Assembly (NCBI RefSeq): GCF_021353265.1
Contig: NZ_JAJTWU010000001.1
Coordinates: 1-64,000, forward strand
Source: Pelomonas cellulosilytica
GTDB taxonomy: Bacteria; Pseudomonadota; Gammaproteobacteria; Burkholderiales; Burkholderiaceae_C
DNA: 64,000 bases
Direction: 5' to 3'
This document shows positions 18,171-26,962 of this stretch, piece after piece. Under the pieces are notes generated by a model. It saw only the letters and a program-made list of their open reading frames with translations, did no database searches and was not told the DNA's origin. Both the position numbers and the translations under genes were made by a program. The stretch's first letter is position 1, and the number at the start of each line of letters is the position of its first letter.

Positions 18171-18776
18171 TCAGGGCGGCGTGATTGTTTCACAGCCCCA
18201 GCGTGCAGCCAGGCGCATGACCTCGTTTCTGAGCGTGATCGGCGGGATGCCATCGTTGAGCAGCACCGCGTCGGCCGCCGCGCGGCGCGCTTCGCGGCTG
18301 GCCTGTGCTGCGAGGGCGCCATCGATGCGATCGCGCGTCCAGCCCGGGCGCTGCAGCACGCGCTCGACCTGCGTCTCGACGCTGCAGTCGATGACGAGCA
18401 CGCGCGCCACGCGCGAGCGCCAGCGGCCGGATTCGACGAGCAGCGGCACGTCAAACACGATCAGGCGTTCGCGAGCGGCGTCCGCTTGTGCCAGCGCCTC
18501 TGCGGTGATCAGCGGATGCAGGATGGCTTCCAGCCGGCGCTTGGCGGCGGTGTCGGAGAAGACGAGGGCCCGCATGCGCTCGCGGTCGAGCGCGCCGTCC
18601 GGCGAGACGAAGTCGGCGCCGAAGGCCTGCGCGATGGCGGGCATGGCGGCGCCACCGGCAAGCGTCAGCCCGCGCGAGATGGCATCCGTGTCTACGATGG
18701 CCGCGCCGGCCTCGCGCAGGAAACCGGCGACCGTGCTCTTGCCCGAGCCGATGCCGCCGGTGAGCCCGATCCTCAT
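18171..18776 (-). CDS. coaE: dephospho-CoA kinase
   Basis: CoaE phosphorylates dephospho-CoA at the 3'-hydroxyl, the last step of CoA synthesis. It is 201 aa with P-loop GGIGSGKST (7-15), DTDAISR (about 31-37), a lid region with RPGWTRDRIDGALAAQ, and NDGIPP near the C-terminus. The start overlaps the pilD stop (ATGA). Confidence 0.95.
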   Translation of the reverse strand: MRIGLTGGIGSGKSTVAGFLREAGAAIVDTDAISRGLTLAGGAAMPAIAQAFGADFVSPDGALDRERMRALVFSDTAAKRRLEAILHPLITAEALAQADAARERLIVFDVPLLVESGRWRSRVARVLVIDCSVETQVERVLQRPGWTRDRIDGALAAQASREARRAAADAVLLNDGIPPITLRNEVMRLAARWGCETITPP

Positions 18777-19723
18777 GCCGGCAGCAGCAGCGGGTAGAGC
18801 AGTTCGAGCAATTCGCGGCCGAAGAACATCGCCGCCAGCCCGCCACCGGCCAGGTAGGGGCCGAAGGGGATGGGCACGCTGCGGTCATGGTCGCGCCGCA
18901 GCACCATGTAGCCGCCGACGATCGCGCCGACGGCCGACGCCAGCAGCAGCACCGGCGGCAGCAACTGCCAGCCCAGCAGAGCGCCGAAGGCCGCGTAGAG
19001 CTTGAAGTCGCCTTCGCCCATCGCGCGGCGGTTGCGCAACTTGCCGTAGCCGGTGGCGATGGCCCACAAGGCGCCGTAGCCGAACAGCACGCCCAGCGCG
19101 GCGTCGCCCAGGCTGACAGGCGTCCAGTGCTGCCACGCCGCCGCCAGGCCGAGGCCGATGACGGCGAAGTTCATCCCGTCCGGCAATACGGTGGTGTCCA
19201 GGTCGATCAGCGCTGCAGCGAGGACGATGGCAATGACGGCGATGTAGACCAGCGTCATCGGCGTCGGGCCGAAGACGGCAGCCGTCGCGGCGAACAAGGC
19301 GCCGGTGGCGGCTTCCACGACGGGATACCGCATCGAGATGCGCGCCTTGCAGGCGGCGCAGCGCCCGCCCAGGCGCAGCCAGCCGACGACCGGCAGGTTC
19401 TCGTGCCACGCGAGCACGTGGCCGCAATGGGGGCAGCGCGAGCGGGGCCGGGAAAGCGTGAGCTTGGGAAGCTTGGCGCAGTCCTCACCGAGGCGCTCGC
19501 CAAAGGCCTCGATCTCGGCGGCACGCTGCGCGCTGGCGCCCAGCGAACGCTGCAGCATGGCCTTGTCGCGCAGGAACTCCGCCGTGTCGGACAGCCATTC
19601 CCGCTCCATCATCTGGGGCAGCCGGTGGATGACAACGTTCAGGAAGCTGCCGATGCACAGGCCGAGGGCCCCTAGCACCCAGGGCGAAAGCCAGAGGGAC
19701 CAGTCGATGGAGTCTGAGGGCAT
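18773..19723 (-). CDS. pilD: prepilin leader peptidase/N-methyltransferase PilD
   Basis: PilD cleaves and N-methylates prepilins such as the pilE, fimT, pilV and pilW products at the left end of this window. It is a polytopic inner-membrane aspartic protease, 316 aa. The zinc-binding cysteines are at 97, 100, 122 and 125. The catalytic aspartates are in ALIDLDTTVLPD (about 174) and GEGDFK (239). The cytoplasmic loop before the zinc site is somewhat long. Confidence 0.95.
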   Translation of the reverse strand: MPSDSIDWSLWLSPWVLGALGLCIGSFLNVVIHRLPQMMEREWLSDTAEFLRDKAMLQRSLGASAQRAAEIEAFGERLGEDCAKLPKLTLSRPRSRCPHCGHVLAWHENLPVVGWLRLGGRCAACKARISMRYPVVEAATGALFAATAAVFGPTPMTLVYIAVIAIVLAAALIDLDTTVLPDGMNFAVIGLGLAAAWQHWTPVSLGDAALGVLFGYGALWAIATGYGKLRNRRAMGEGDFKLYAAFGALLGWQLLPPVLLLASAVGAIVGGYMVLRRDHDRSVPIPFGPYLAGGGLAAMFFGRELLELLYPLLLPA

Positions 19724-19812
19724 GATGCGGCGCGGGCTGTCGGGATGCGGGCGGAATCTACCCGCGTTTGGCAGGCCGGCGGCGCTGTTTGCGGCCGCCG
19801 GTGCCTACGGGG

Positions 19813-21039
19813 TCACACCACCGAGCCGATCTTGAAGATGGGCAGGTACATCGACACGACGATGCCGCCGATCAGCGTGCCCAGGATGACGATGATGAAG
19901 GGCTCCATCAGGCTGGACAGCGCCTTCACGGCCTCGTCGACCTCGTCCTCGAAGAACTCGGCGGCCTTGGACAGCATGTGGTCCAGCGAGCCGGACTCCT
20001 CGCCAATGGATGCCATCTGCAGCACCATCGTCGGGAAGATGCCTGTGGTCTGCATCGATGTGGTCAGCGCCGAGCCGGTGGATACGTCGCGCTGGATCTG
20101 CTCGGTGGCTTCGGCGAAGACCGCGTTGCCCGAGGCGCCACCGACGGAGTCGAGCGCTTCGACGAGCGGCACACCGGCGGCGAACATGGTCGCCAGCGTC
20201 CGCGTCCAGCGGGCAACGGCGGACTTGTACATCAGGTCGCCGAAGACGGGCACCTTCAGCAGGATGCGGTCCATGCGCTTCTGCATCTTCTCGGAGCGCT
20301 TCCAGCTCTGCAGGAAGAAGTAGATGCCGAAGCCCAAGCTGCCGAAGATCGCCCACCAGTAGCTGACGAAGAACTCCGACATCGCGATGACGATCAGCGT
20401 CGGGGCGGGTAGGTCGGCGCCAAATGACGTGAATACTTCTTTGAAGGCCGGGATGACGAAGATCATGATGACCGCGACGACGATGAAGGCGACGGTCAGG
20501 ACGGCGATCGGGTAAGTTAGCGCCGACTTGATCTTGTTCTTGATCGCGACCGTTTTCTCCTGGTAGATCGCCAGCCGGTCCAGCAAGGCTTCCAGGATAC
20601 CGCCGGCCTCGCCGGCTTCGACGAGGTTGCAGTACAGCGCATCGAAGTACATCGGATGCTTGCGGAAAGCGGAGGACAGGCTGGTGCCGGTCTCCACGTC
20701 CTGCCGGATGTCGTTCAGCAGCCGTGTCAGACGCGGGTTCGTCGCACCCCTGGCGACGATGTCGAAGGATTGCAGCAGCGGCACGCCGGCGCGCATCATC
20801 GTTGCCAATTGACGCGTGAAGACGGCGATGTCCTTCTGCTTGATCGCGCTGCCACCGCTGACGCGCCGCTTCTTGACCTTATTGACAAGGATGCCCTGGC
20901 GACGCAACGTCGCACTGACCATGGCCTCGCCGCCGGCGCGCAGTTCACCCTTGACGATCTTGCCGTTGCGGTCCTTGCCCTCCCACTCAAAGACGAAGTC
21001 CTTGACGCCTTTTGCTGCTGCAGCGGTGGCAGTGGCCAT
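19813..21039 (-). CDS. pilC: type IV pilus inner-membrane platform protein PilC
   Basis: PilC (GspF family) is the inner-membrane platform on which PilB drives pilus extension. It is 408 aa with two cytoplasmic GspF domains (about 70-195 and 275-395) and three membrane helices (about 175-200, 225-245 and 378-400). It has conserved RQLATMMRAGVPLLQSFD and RTLATMFAAGVPLVEALD. It lies 19 nt after pilB and 89 nt before pilD. Confidence 0.95.
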   Translation of the reverse strand: MATATAAAAKGVKDFVFEWEGKDRNGKIVKGELRAGGEAMVSATLRRQGILVNKVKKRRVSGGSAIKQKDIAVFTRQLATMMRAGVPLLQSFDIVARGATNPRLTRLLNDIRQDVETGTSLSSAFRKHPMYFDALYCNLVEAGEAGGILEALLDRLAIYQEKTVAIKNKIKSALTYPIAVLTVAFIVVAVIMIFVIPAFKEVFTSFGADLPAPTLIVIAMSEFFVSYWWAIFGSLGFGIYFFLQSWKRSEKMQKRMDRILLKVPVFGDLMYKSAVARWTRTLATMFAAGVPLVEALDSVGGASGNAVFAEATEQIQRDVSTGSALTTSMQTTGIFPTMVLQMASIGEESGSLDHMLSKAAEFFEDEVDEAVKALSSLMEPFIIVILGTLIGGIVVSMYLPIFKIGSVV

Positions 21040-21058
21040 GCGCTCTCCTCGCGACTGA

Positions 21059-22783
21059 TTATTCGTTGGTGGCGGACAGGACTTCTTCGAGCGTCGTGAT
21101 GCCGGAGCGTACCTTCACCAGGCCCGACTGCCGGAGGTCGCGGACGCCTTCCTTCCTCGCCTGATCGGCGATGTCCATCGCCGTTCCCTCAGCCAGGATG
21201 ATGCGCTGGATGTCCTCGGTAATGGGCATCACTTGGTAAAGGCCGAGGCGGCCCCTGTAACCATTCGTGCAATTGCTGCACCCCACGGCACGGTAGGGCT
21301 TCCAGCTGCCGTCGAAATCGTCCTCGCCGAAACCGGCCTTCAGCAGCGCCTCGCGCGGGTAGTCGGCCGGCTGCTTGCAGTTCTCGCACAGCCGGCGCAC
21401 CAGGCGCTGTGCGGTGATGAGCAGCACGCTGGACGCGATGTTGAACGGCGCGACGCCCATGTTCAGCAGCCGGGTCAGCGTCTTCGGTGCATCGTTCGTG
21501 TGCAGCGTCGACATGACCATGTGGCCGGTCTGGGCCGCCTTGATCGCGATGTCGGCCGTCTCCAGGTCGCGGATTTCGCCGACCATGATGATGTCCGGAT
21601 CCTGCCGAAGGAAGGACTTCAGCGCCGCCGAGAAGTTCAGCCCGGCCTTGTCGTTGACGTTGACCTGGTTGATGCCCGGCAGGTTGATTTCGGCCGGGTC
21701 CTCGACGGTGGAGATGTTGACGCCCGGCTGGTTCAGGATGTTCAGGCAGGTGTAGAGCGACACCGTCTTGCCGGAGCCCGTCGGGCCGGTCACCAGCACC
21801 ATTCCGTAGGGCCGGTAGATGGCGGCCATCAGCCGCTCTTTCTCGATCTTCTCGTAGCCCAGTGCGTCGATACCGAGCTTGGCCGAAGACGAGTCCAGGA
21901 TACGGATGACGATCTTCTCGCCGAACAGCGTCGGCAACGTGCTGACGCGGAAGTCGATCGACTTGCTGCCGAACTTCAGCTTCATCCGCCCGTCCTGGGG
22001 CACACGGCGTTCCGCGATGTCCAGCCGGGAGATGACCTTTATACGCGAGGCCAGCTTGTCCTTGATGGCGATGGGCGGCTGCGTGATCTCGCGCAGCTCG
22101 CCGTCGACGCGGAACCGGACGCGGTAGTGAAACTCGTAGGGCTCGAAATGCAGGTCGGAGGCGCGCAGGTTGATCGCGTCGACGAGCATCTTCTGCAGGA
22201 AGCGCACGACCGGCGCGTCCTCCACGTCGGCCAGCTCGGCGGCCGCTTCCTGTTGCGGCGTCGCATCGTCCTCGGCGATGTCGAAGTCGAAGTCGCCGCC
22301 GGCGATGGCTTCCAGGCTTTCTGCCGCACTGACGCCGGCCGCGCTGATCAGTTTGGACAGCTTGTCGTGTTCGACGATGACCCACTCGGGCTGCAGCTGG
22401 GTCGCGAACTTAATGCGCTCGATGACCTCCAGATCGGTCGGGTCGGAGCCGCCGACGAAGAGACGATTGCCGCGCCGCGACAGCGCGACGACCTGGTACT
22501 GCTGGGCGAGCTTGCCGTCGATGACGTTCTGCGGCAGCTTCTGCGGGTCCATCGCGGACAGGTCCAGCAGCGGCAGGGCCAGCGCGCTGGACAACGTGTG
22601 CGCCAGGTCTGACGACGACACCTGGCCGCTGGCGATGACCGCAGTGACGAAGCTGGTCTTCTTCTCGCGGGCCTGCCTGACGAGATCCTCCGCCACCTTG
22701 GCCTGCAGCTTGCCGGCATGCACGAGCATGCGGGCAACGCCGGACAAGGCGGACTGGGGCGGCTCGGCGAGCGTGGTTTCCAC
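21059..22783 (-). CDS. pilB: type IV pilus extension ATPase PilB (start uncertain)
   Basis: PilB is the cytoplasmic hexameric ATPase powering pilus extension. I propose the GTG at 22783 (574 aa), which begins VETTLAEPPQSALSG and fits family length. The frame stays open to an ATG at 22984, but the extra 67 residues look like translated intergenic sequence. Seen features: MshE/T2SSE N-domain, Walker A GPTGSGKT (333-340), Walker B DPDIIMVGEIRD, and tetracysteine zinc site Cys466/469/502/505. No clear ribosome-binding site precedes the GTG. Confidence 0.9.
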   Translation of the reverse strand: METTLAEPPQSALSGVARMLVHAGKLQAKVAEDLVRQAREKKTSFVTAVIASGQVSSSDLAHTLSSALALPLLDLSAMDPQKLPQNVIDGKLAQQYQVVALSRRGNRLFVGGSDPTDLEVIERIKFATQLQPEWVIVEHDKLSKLISAAGVSAAESLEAIAGGDFDFDIAEDDATPQQEAAAELADVEDAPVVRFLQKMLVDAINLRASDLHFEPYEFHYRVRFRVDGELREITQPPIAIKDKLASRIKVISRLDIAERRVPQDGRMKLKFGSKSIDFRVSTLPTLFGEKIVIRILDSSSAKLGIDALGYEKIEKERLMAAIYRPYGMVLVTGPTGSGKTVSLYTCLNILNQPGVNISTVEDPAEINLPGINQVNVNDKAGLNFSAALKSFLRQDPDIIMVGEIRDLETADIAIKAAQTGHMVMSTLHTNDAPKTLTRLLNMGVAPFNIASSVLLITAQRLVRRLCENCKQPADYPREALLKAGFGEDDFDGSWKPYRAVGCSNCTNGYRGRLGLYQVMPITEDIQRIILAEGTAMDIADQARKEGVRDLRQSGLVKVRSGITTLEEVLSATNE

Positions 22784-23022
22784 TGCGATGGCGTCGGCGA
22801 CGCGATGACCAGGATTTGCCGATTGTGCCAGTGGCTGAACTGCCAGCGATCGAGGGGATGCCACCTCAGATCGTGACGGAATGCTGGCTGGACGCCCCCT
22901 CGGGCGGATCGACCGGCAAGCCATCAGGCGAACAAACCGCTGGTCCGGTTTCAGAGGGAGAGGCGAGGCTGCGAAGAATTCCACATCCGTCCCCTCGCGG
23001 ACGACTTGCTGGAGTTTTGCCC
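22784..23022. promoter_or_regulatory. divergent intergenic region pilB / hyuA
   Basis: A 239-nt region holding the pilB promoter and the promoter of the catabolic operon starting with hyuA. GGAG lies eight nt before the hyuA ATG. Arms GCGAGG and CCTCGC flank about 26 nt near 22963-23000. No known riboswitch core was recognised. Confidence 0.4.
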
Positions 23023-25071
23023 ATGGCTTACCGCCTCGGTGTGGACGTTGGTGGCACGTTCACCGACCTGTTGCTGTTCAACGATGCGGACGGCCGCTTC
23101 TGGCGTCACAAGACGCCCTCAACGCCGCACGACTCCTCCGAGGGCATCCTCAACGGCGTCAACGCGATCTGCGACAAGGCCGGCATCGCGCCCTCGCAGG
23201 TCGAGTTCTTCCTGCACGGTACGACCGTGGCCACCAACGCCGTGCTCGAAGGCAAGGGCGCCCGCGTGGGCCTGGTGACGACCCAGGGCTACCGCCAGGT
23301 CATGCAGATCGCACGCAGCTTCGTGCCCGGCGGTCTGGCCGGCTGGATCGTCTGGCCCAAGCCCGAGCCGCTGGCCGCGCTGCAGGACACCGTCGAGATC
23401 GCCGGCCGCATCGACGCCGAGGGCCGCGAAGTCAGCCCCATCGACGAGGCCCAGATCCGCCGCGTGCTCACCGAGCTGCGCGACGCCGGCATCCAGGCGC
23501 TCACCGTCAGCCTCATCAACGCCTACCTCAACGGCGAGCACGAACGGCGCGTCGGCGAACTGGCCGCCGAGATCATGCCCGACGTGCCCCTGTCGCTGAG
23601 CCACGAAGTGCTGCCCGAGATGCAGGAGTACGAGCGCACGCTGACGACCGTCGCCAACGCCAGCATGCGCCCGGTCGTGGGCCGCTACGTGCGCAACCTG
23701 CGCGACAAGCTGCGCGGCGCCGGCATGAAGGGCTCGCTGAGCCTGCTGCGCTCCGACGGCGGCCTGATGTCCTCCGAGAAGTCCGAGCTGCACCCTGTCA
23801 ACCTGCTGATGTCCGGCCCGGCCGGCGGCGTCACCGGTGCGATCTGGGTGGGCCGCAACGCCGGCATCAAGAACATCCTGACGCTGGACGTCGGCGGCAC
23901 CTCCACCGACGTCGCGCTGATCGAGAACCTCGACGCGCGCCGCCAGCGCACCACCGAGGTGGGCCACCTGTCCGTGCGCGCCTCGGCGCTGGACGTGAAG
24001 ACCGTGGGCGCCGGCGGCGGCTCCATCGCCTACGTGCCCGAGCTGACCAAGGCGCTGCGCGTGGGCCCGCAGTCCGCCGGTGCCGTGCCCGGGCCGGTGT
24101 GCTACCAGAAGGGCGGCACCCAGCCCACGGTGACCGACGCCAACGTCGTGCTGGGCTACCTGCCCGAGAACCTGCTGGGTGGCAGCTTCAAGCTCGACCG
24201 CGAAGGCGCCAAGCGCGCCGTGCAGACCATCGCCGATGCGCTGGGCATCGGGCTGATGGAGGCCGCGCGCGGCATCATCGACATCGTCAACGAGAACATG
24301 TTCGGCGCGCTGCGCATGATCTCCGTGCAGCAGGGCTACGACCCGCGCGACTTCGCGCTGATGGGCTTCGGCGGCGCCGGCCCGCTGCACGTCAACGCCG
24401 TGGCGCGGCTCATGGGCTCGTGGCCGGCGATCTCGCCGGTCTCGCCCGGCGTGCTGTGCGCGCTGGGTGACGCGACGACCCGCATGCGCACCGAGACCGC
24501 GCGCAGCTTCTCGCGCCGCGTGGCCGACACCAGCGAGGACGCCGTCATCGCGCTGCTCGAAGAGATGGCCGGGCAGACCCGCGCCGAGCTGCGCGCCGAG
24601 GGCATCGCCGACGCCGACATCACCAGCCTGTTCGAGCTGGACGTGCGCTACGAAGGCCAGGCCTTCGAGGTGCCGCTGGCCATCGACCCGGCGTTGCTGC
24701 GCCAGGACGGCCTGGCCGGCGTCACGGCCCGCTTCGACACCGAGCACCAGCGGCTGTTCACCTTCAAGATGGACACCGCGCACGAACTGGTGAACCTGCG
24801 CGCGGTGGCCATGGGCCCGGCGCTGGAGCTGCCCGCGCCCCCGCTGGCCAAGAGCGACGGCCACGTCGCGCGCGCCAAGATCCGCGACCACGAGCTGTGG
24901 GACGGCACCCGCATGGTGCCGGCGGTCATCTACGACCGCGCCCGTCTGCTGGCCGACGACGTCATCCCCGGCCCGGCCATCGTCGTCGAGATGGACTCGA
25001 CCACGCTGATCGAAGCCGGCTGCGTCGGCACCGTCGACCACGTCGGCAACATCCTGATCAACCTCGCCTGA
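23023..25071 (+). CDS. hyuA: hydantoinase/oxoprolinase family protein, HyuA-type subunit
   Basis: HyuA-family proteins (N-methylhydantoinase A, 5-oxoprolinase N-half, acetone carboxylase beta) use ATP to activate an amide or carbonyl. The ATG at 23023 gives 682 aa with the phosphate-binding VDVGGTFTD (7-15), the central LTLDVGGTSTDVALI actin-fold motif and GFGGAGPLHVNAVARL. It lies 13 nt before its partner hyuB and begins the plus-strand catabolic operon. A cyclic amide, hydantoin or lactam substrate is likely; which one is unknown. The gene has extremely high third-position GC and long antisense open frames. Confidence 0.9.
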   Translation: MAYRLGVDVGGTFTDLLLFNDADGRFWRHKTPSTPHDSSEGILNGVNAICDKAGIAPSQVEFFLHGTTVATNAVLEGKGARVGLVTTQGYRQVMQIARSFVPGGLAGWIVWPKPEPLAALQDTVEIAGRIDAEGREVSPIDEAQIRRVLTELRDAGIQALTVSLINAYLNGEHERRVGELAAEIMPDVPLSLSHEVLPEMQEYERTLTTVANASMRPVVGRYVRNLRDKLRGAGMKGSLSLLRSDGGLMSSEKSELHPVNLLMSGPAGGVTGAIWVGRNAGIKNILTLDVGGTSTDVALIENLDARRQRTTEVGHLSVRASALDVKTVGAGGGSIAYVPELTKALRVGPQSAGAVPGPVCYQKGGTQPTVTDANVVLGYLPENLLGGSFKLDREGAKRAVQTIADALGIGLMEAARGIIDIVNENMFGALRMISVQQGYDPRDFALMGFGGAGPLHVNAVARLMGSWPAISPVSPGVLCALGDATTRMRTETARSFSRRVADTSEDAVIALLEEMAGQTRAELRAEGIADADITSLFELDVRYEGQAFEVPLAIDPALLRQDGLAGVTARFDTEHQRLFTFKMDTAHELVNLRAVAMGPALELPAPPLAKSDGHVARAKIRDHELWDGTRMVPAVIYDRARLLADDVIPGPAIVVEMDSTTLIEAGCVGTVDHVGNILINLA

Positions 25072-25084
25072 GGGGAAGCGCAAC

Positions 25085-26962
25085 ATGCCCGCACACATCA
25101 TCCAGGCCAACACCACGCCCTTCCAGCCCGTCACGGTCGACCCCGTCACGCTGGACATCATCGAGAACGCGCTGCGCAACGCCCGCATCGAGATGGACGC
25201 CACGCTGGTGCGTACGGCCATGTCGCCCGGCATCCGCGAGCAGGGTGATGCCTTCCCGCTGATCGCCGATCACCTGGGCCGCATGGTCGTGGGCCAGTTC
25301 GGCAGCTACATCGGCCCCTTCCTGGAAGGCTACGAGGGCACGGTGGAAGAAGGCGACATGATCTTCCTGTCCGACCCCTACTCGGTCGGCGGCGCCATCA
25401 GCCACTGCAACGACTGGCTGGTGCTGCTGCCCGTCTTCAAGGACGGCCGGCTGATCGCCTACACGTCGATGTTCGGCCACCAGAGCGACATCGGCGGCAA
25501 GGTGCCCGGCTCGATGCCCATCGACGCCACGTCCATCTTCCAGGAAGGCGTGCGCATCCCGCCGGTCAAGATCTGGAAGCAGGGCGTCTACAACGAGGAC
25601 CTGCTCAAGCTCGTCATGCACCAGGTGCGTACGCCCGACTGGTGCAAGGCCGACCTGAACGCGCTGATCGCCTCCTGCCGTGTGGCCGCGCGCCGCGTCG
25701 TCGAGATGGCCGAGCGCTTCGGCGACGACGTGTTCGTCGCCGCCACCGGGCTGCTGCTGGAGCGCAACCACCGCGCGATGCAGCACCTGATCAACACGTC
25801 GGTGTCGCAGGAGAAGGTCAGCTTCGAGGACTACGTCTGCGACGACGGTCTGGGCTATGGACCCTACAAGATCAAGTGCACGATGTGGCGCGAGAACGGC
25901 CGGGTGGTGCTGGACTTCGACGGCACCGACCCGCAGTCCGAAGCCTCGATCAACTTCCTGTTGAACGAGAACATGATGAAGATGTTCTTCGGCATCTACA
26001 TGATCATGGTCTTCGATCCGCAGATCCTGTTCAACGACGGCTACTACCCGCTGATCGACGTGCGCATCCCCGAGGGCAGCCTGCTCAAGCCGAAGTTCCC
26101 GGCCGCGCTGTCGGGCCGCACGCACGCGCTGGGTCGGCTGTTCGACATCCTCGGCGGCCTGCTGGGCCAGAAGACGCCCGAGTTCCTCAACGCCGCGGGC
26201 TTCTCGTCGTCGCCGCACCTGTTCTACGCAGGCACCGACAAGGCCGGCCAGTGGTTCCAACTGTTCCAGATCGGCTTCGGCGGCATCCCTGGCCGGCCGA
26301 TGGGCGACGGCCCGGACGGCCACTCGCTGTGGCCGGGCTTCACCAACGTACCCAACGAGTTCCTGGAGCGCTACTTCCCGCTGCGCATCGAGCGCTACGA
26401 GACCGTGGCCGACTCCGGCGGCGCGGGTCTGCACCGCGGCGGCAACGGCATCAACATGGTCTACCGCTTCCTGGAAGACGGCGTCATCGCCATCCACGAC
26501 GACCGCTGGTTCGTGCCGCCCTGGGGCGTCAACGGCGGCGAGCCCGGCACGCGGGCGCGCAAGGTGCTCATCAAGAACGACGGCAGCCAGATCGTGCTGC
26601 CCAACAAGGTCGAGGACTACAAGGTCAAGGCTGGTGAGCAGCTGCAGTTCATCACCTGGGGCGGCGGCGGCTGGGGCGACCCGCTGCAGCGCGACCCGGC
26701 GCTGCTGGCCAAGGAGTTGAAGCAGGGCCTGGTGACGGTCGAGGGCGCGCGCCGCTACGGCGTCGTGCTGGTGGGTGGCGAGGTGGACACGCCGGCCACC
26801 GAGGCGCTGCGGGCCGAGATGCGCGAAAAGCGCGGCGAGCTGGGCACCTTCAACTTCGGGCCGGACATCGAGACCTTGCGCGAGCGCTGCTTGGCCGAGA
26901 CCGGGTTGCCGGCGCCCAAGCAGCCGGTGTGGCCGGGCCCGCGGCACGCGGCTGCGGCATGA
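25085..26962 (+). CDS. hyuB: hydantoinase B/oxoprolinase family protein, HyuB-type subunit
   Basis: Partner of HyuA (hydantoinase_B family; corresponds to the C-half of eukaryotic 5-oxoprolinase and to acetone carboxylase alpha). It is 625 aa, with LDIIENALRNARIEMDATLVR near the N-terminus, FLSDPYSVGGAISHCNDW (the family's metal/active-site region) and GGAGLHRGGNGI. It overlaps the next gene by 4 nt, so HyuAB and the molybdenum hydroxylase are probably translated together. Confidence 0.9.
   Translation: MPAHIIQANTTPFQPVTVDPVTLDIIENALRNARIEMDATLVRTAMSPGIREQGDAFPLIADHLGRMVVGQFGSYIGPFLEGYEGTVEEGDMIFLSDPYSVGGAISHCNDWLVLLPVFKDGRLIAYTSMFGHQSDIGGKVPGSMPIDATSIFQEGVRIPPVKIWKQGVYNEDLLKLVMHQVRTPDWCKADLNALIASCRVAARRVVEMAERFGDDVFVAATGLLLERNHRAMQHLINTSVSQEKVSFEDYVCDDGLGYGPYKIKCTMWRENGRVVLDFDGTDPQSEASINFLLNENMMKMFFGIYMIMVFDPQILFNDGYYPLIDVRIPEGSLLKPKFPAALSGRTHALGRLFDILGGLLGQKTPEFLNAAGFSSSPHLFYAGTDKAGQWFQLFQIGFGGIPGRPMGDGPDGHSLWPGFTNVPNEFLERYFPLRIERYETVADSGGAGLHRGGNGINMVYRFLEDGVIAIHDDRWFVPPWGVNGGEPGTRARKVLIKNDGSQIVLPNKVEDYKVKAGEQLQFITWGGGGWGDPLQRDPALLAKELKQGLVTVEGARRYGVVLVGGEVDTPATEALRAEMREKRGELGTFNFGPDIETLRERCLAETGLPAPKQPVWPGPRHAAAA

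Noticed and set aside
22784-22984. N-terminal extension of PilB by 67 residues
   Set aside because: The extra stretch is not like PilB N-termini, would fill most of the divergent promoter region and has no good ribosome-binding site.
22784-23022. Possible riboswitch before hyuA
   Set aside because: Only a loose GCGAGG/CCTCGC pairing is present; no conserved core of a known riboswitch class was found.
23119-25233. Open frame of 704 codons antisense to hyuA, and a similar 629-codon frame antisense to hyuB (25058-26947)
   Set aside because: They are mirror frames caused by very high third-position GC; the sense frames have clear HyuA/HyuB motifs and the antisense products have biased, family-less composition.
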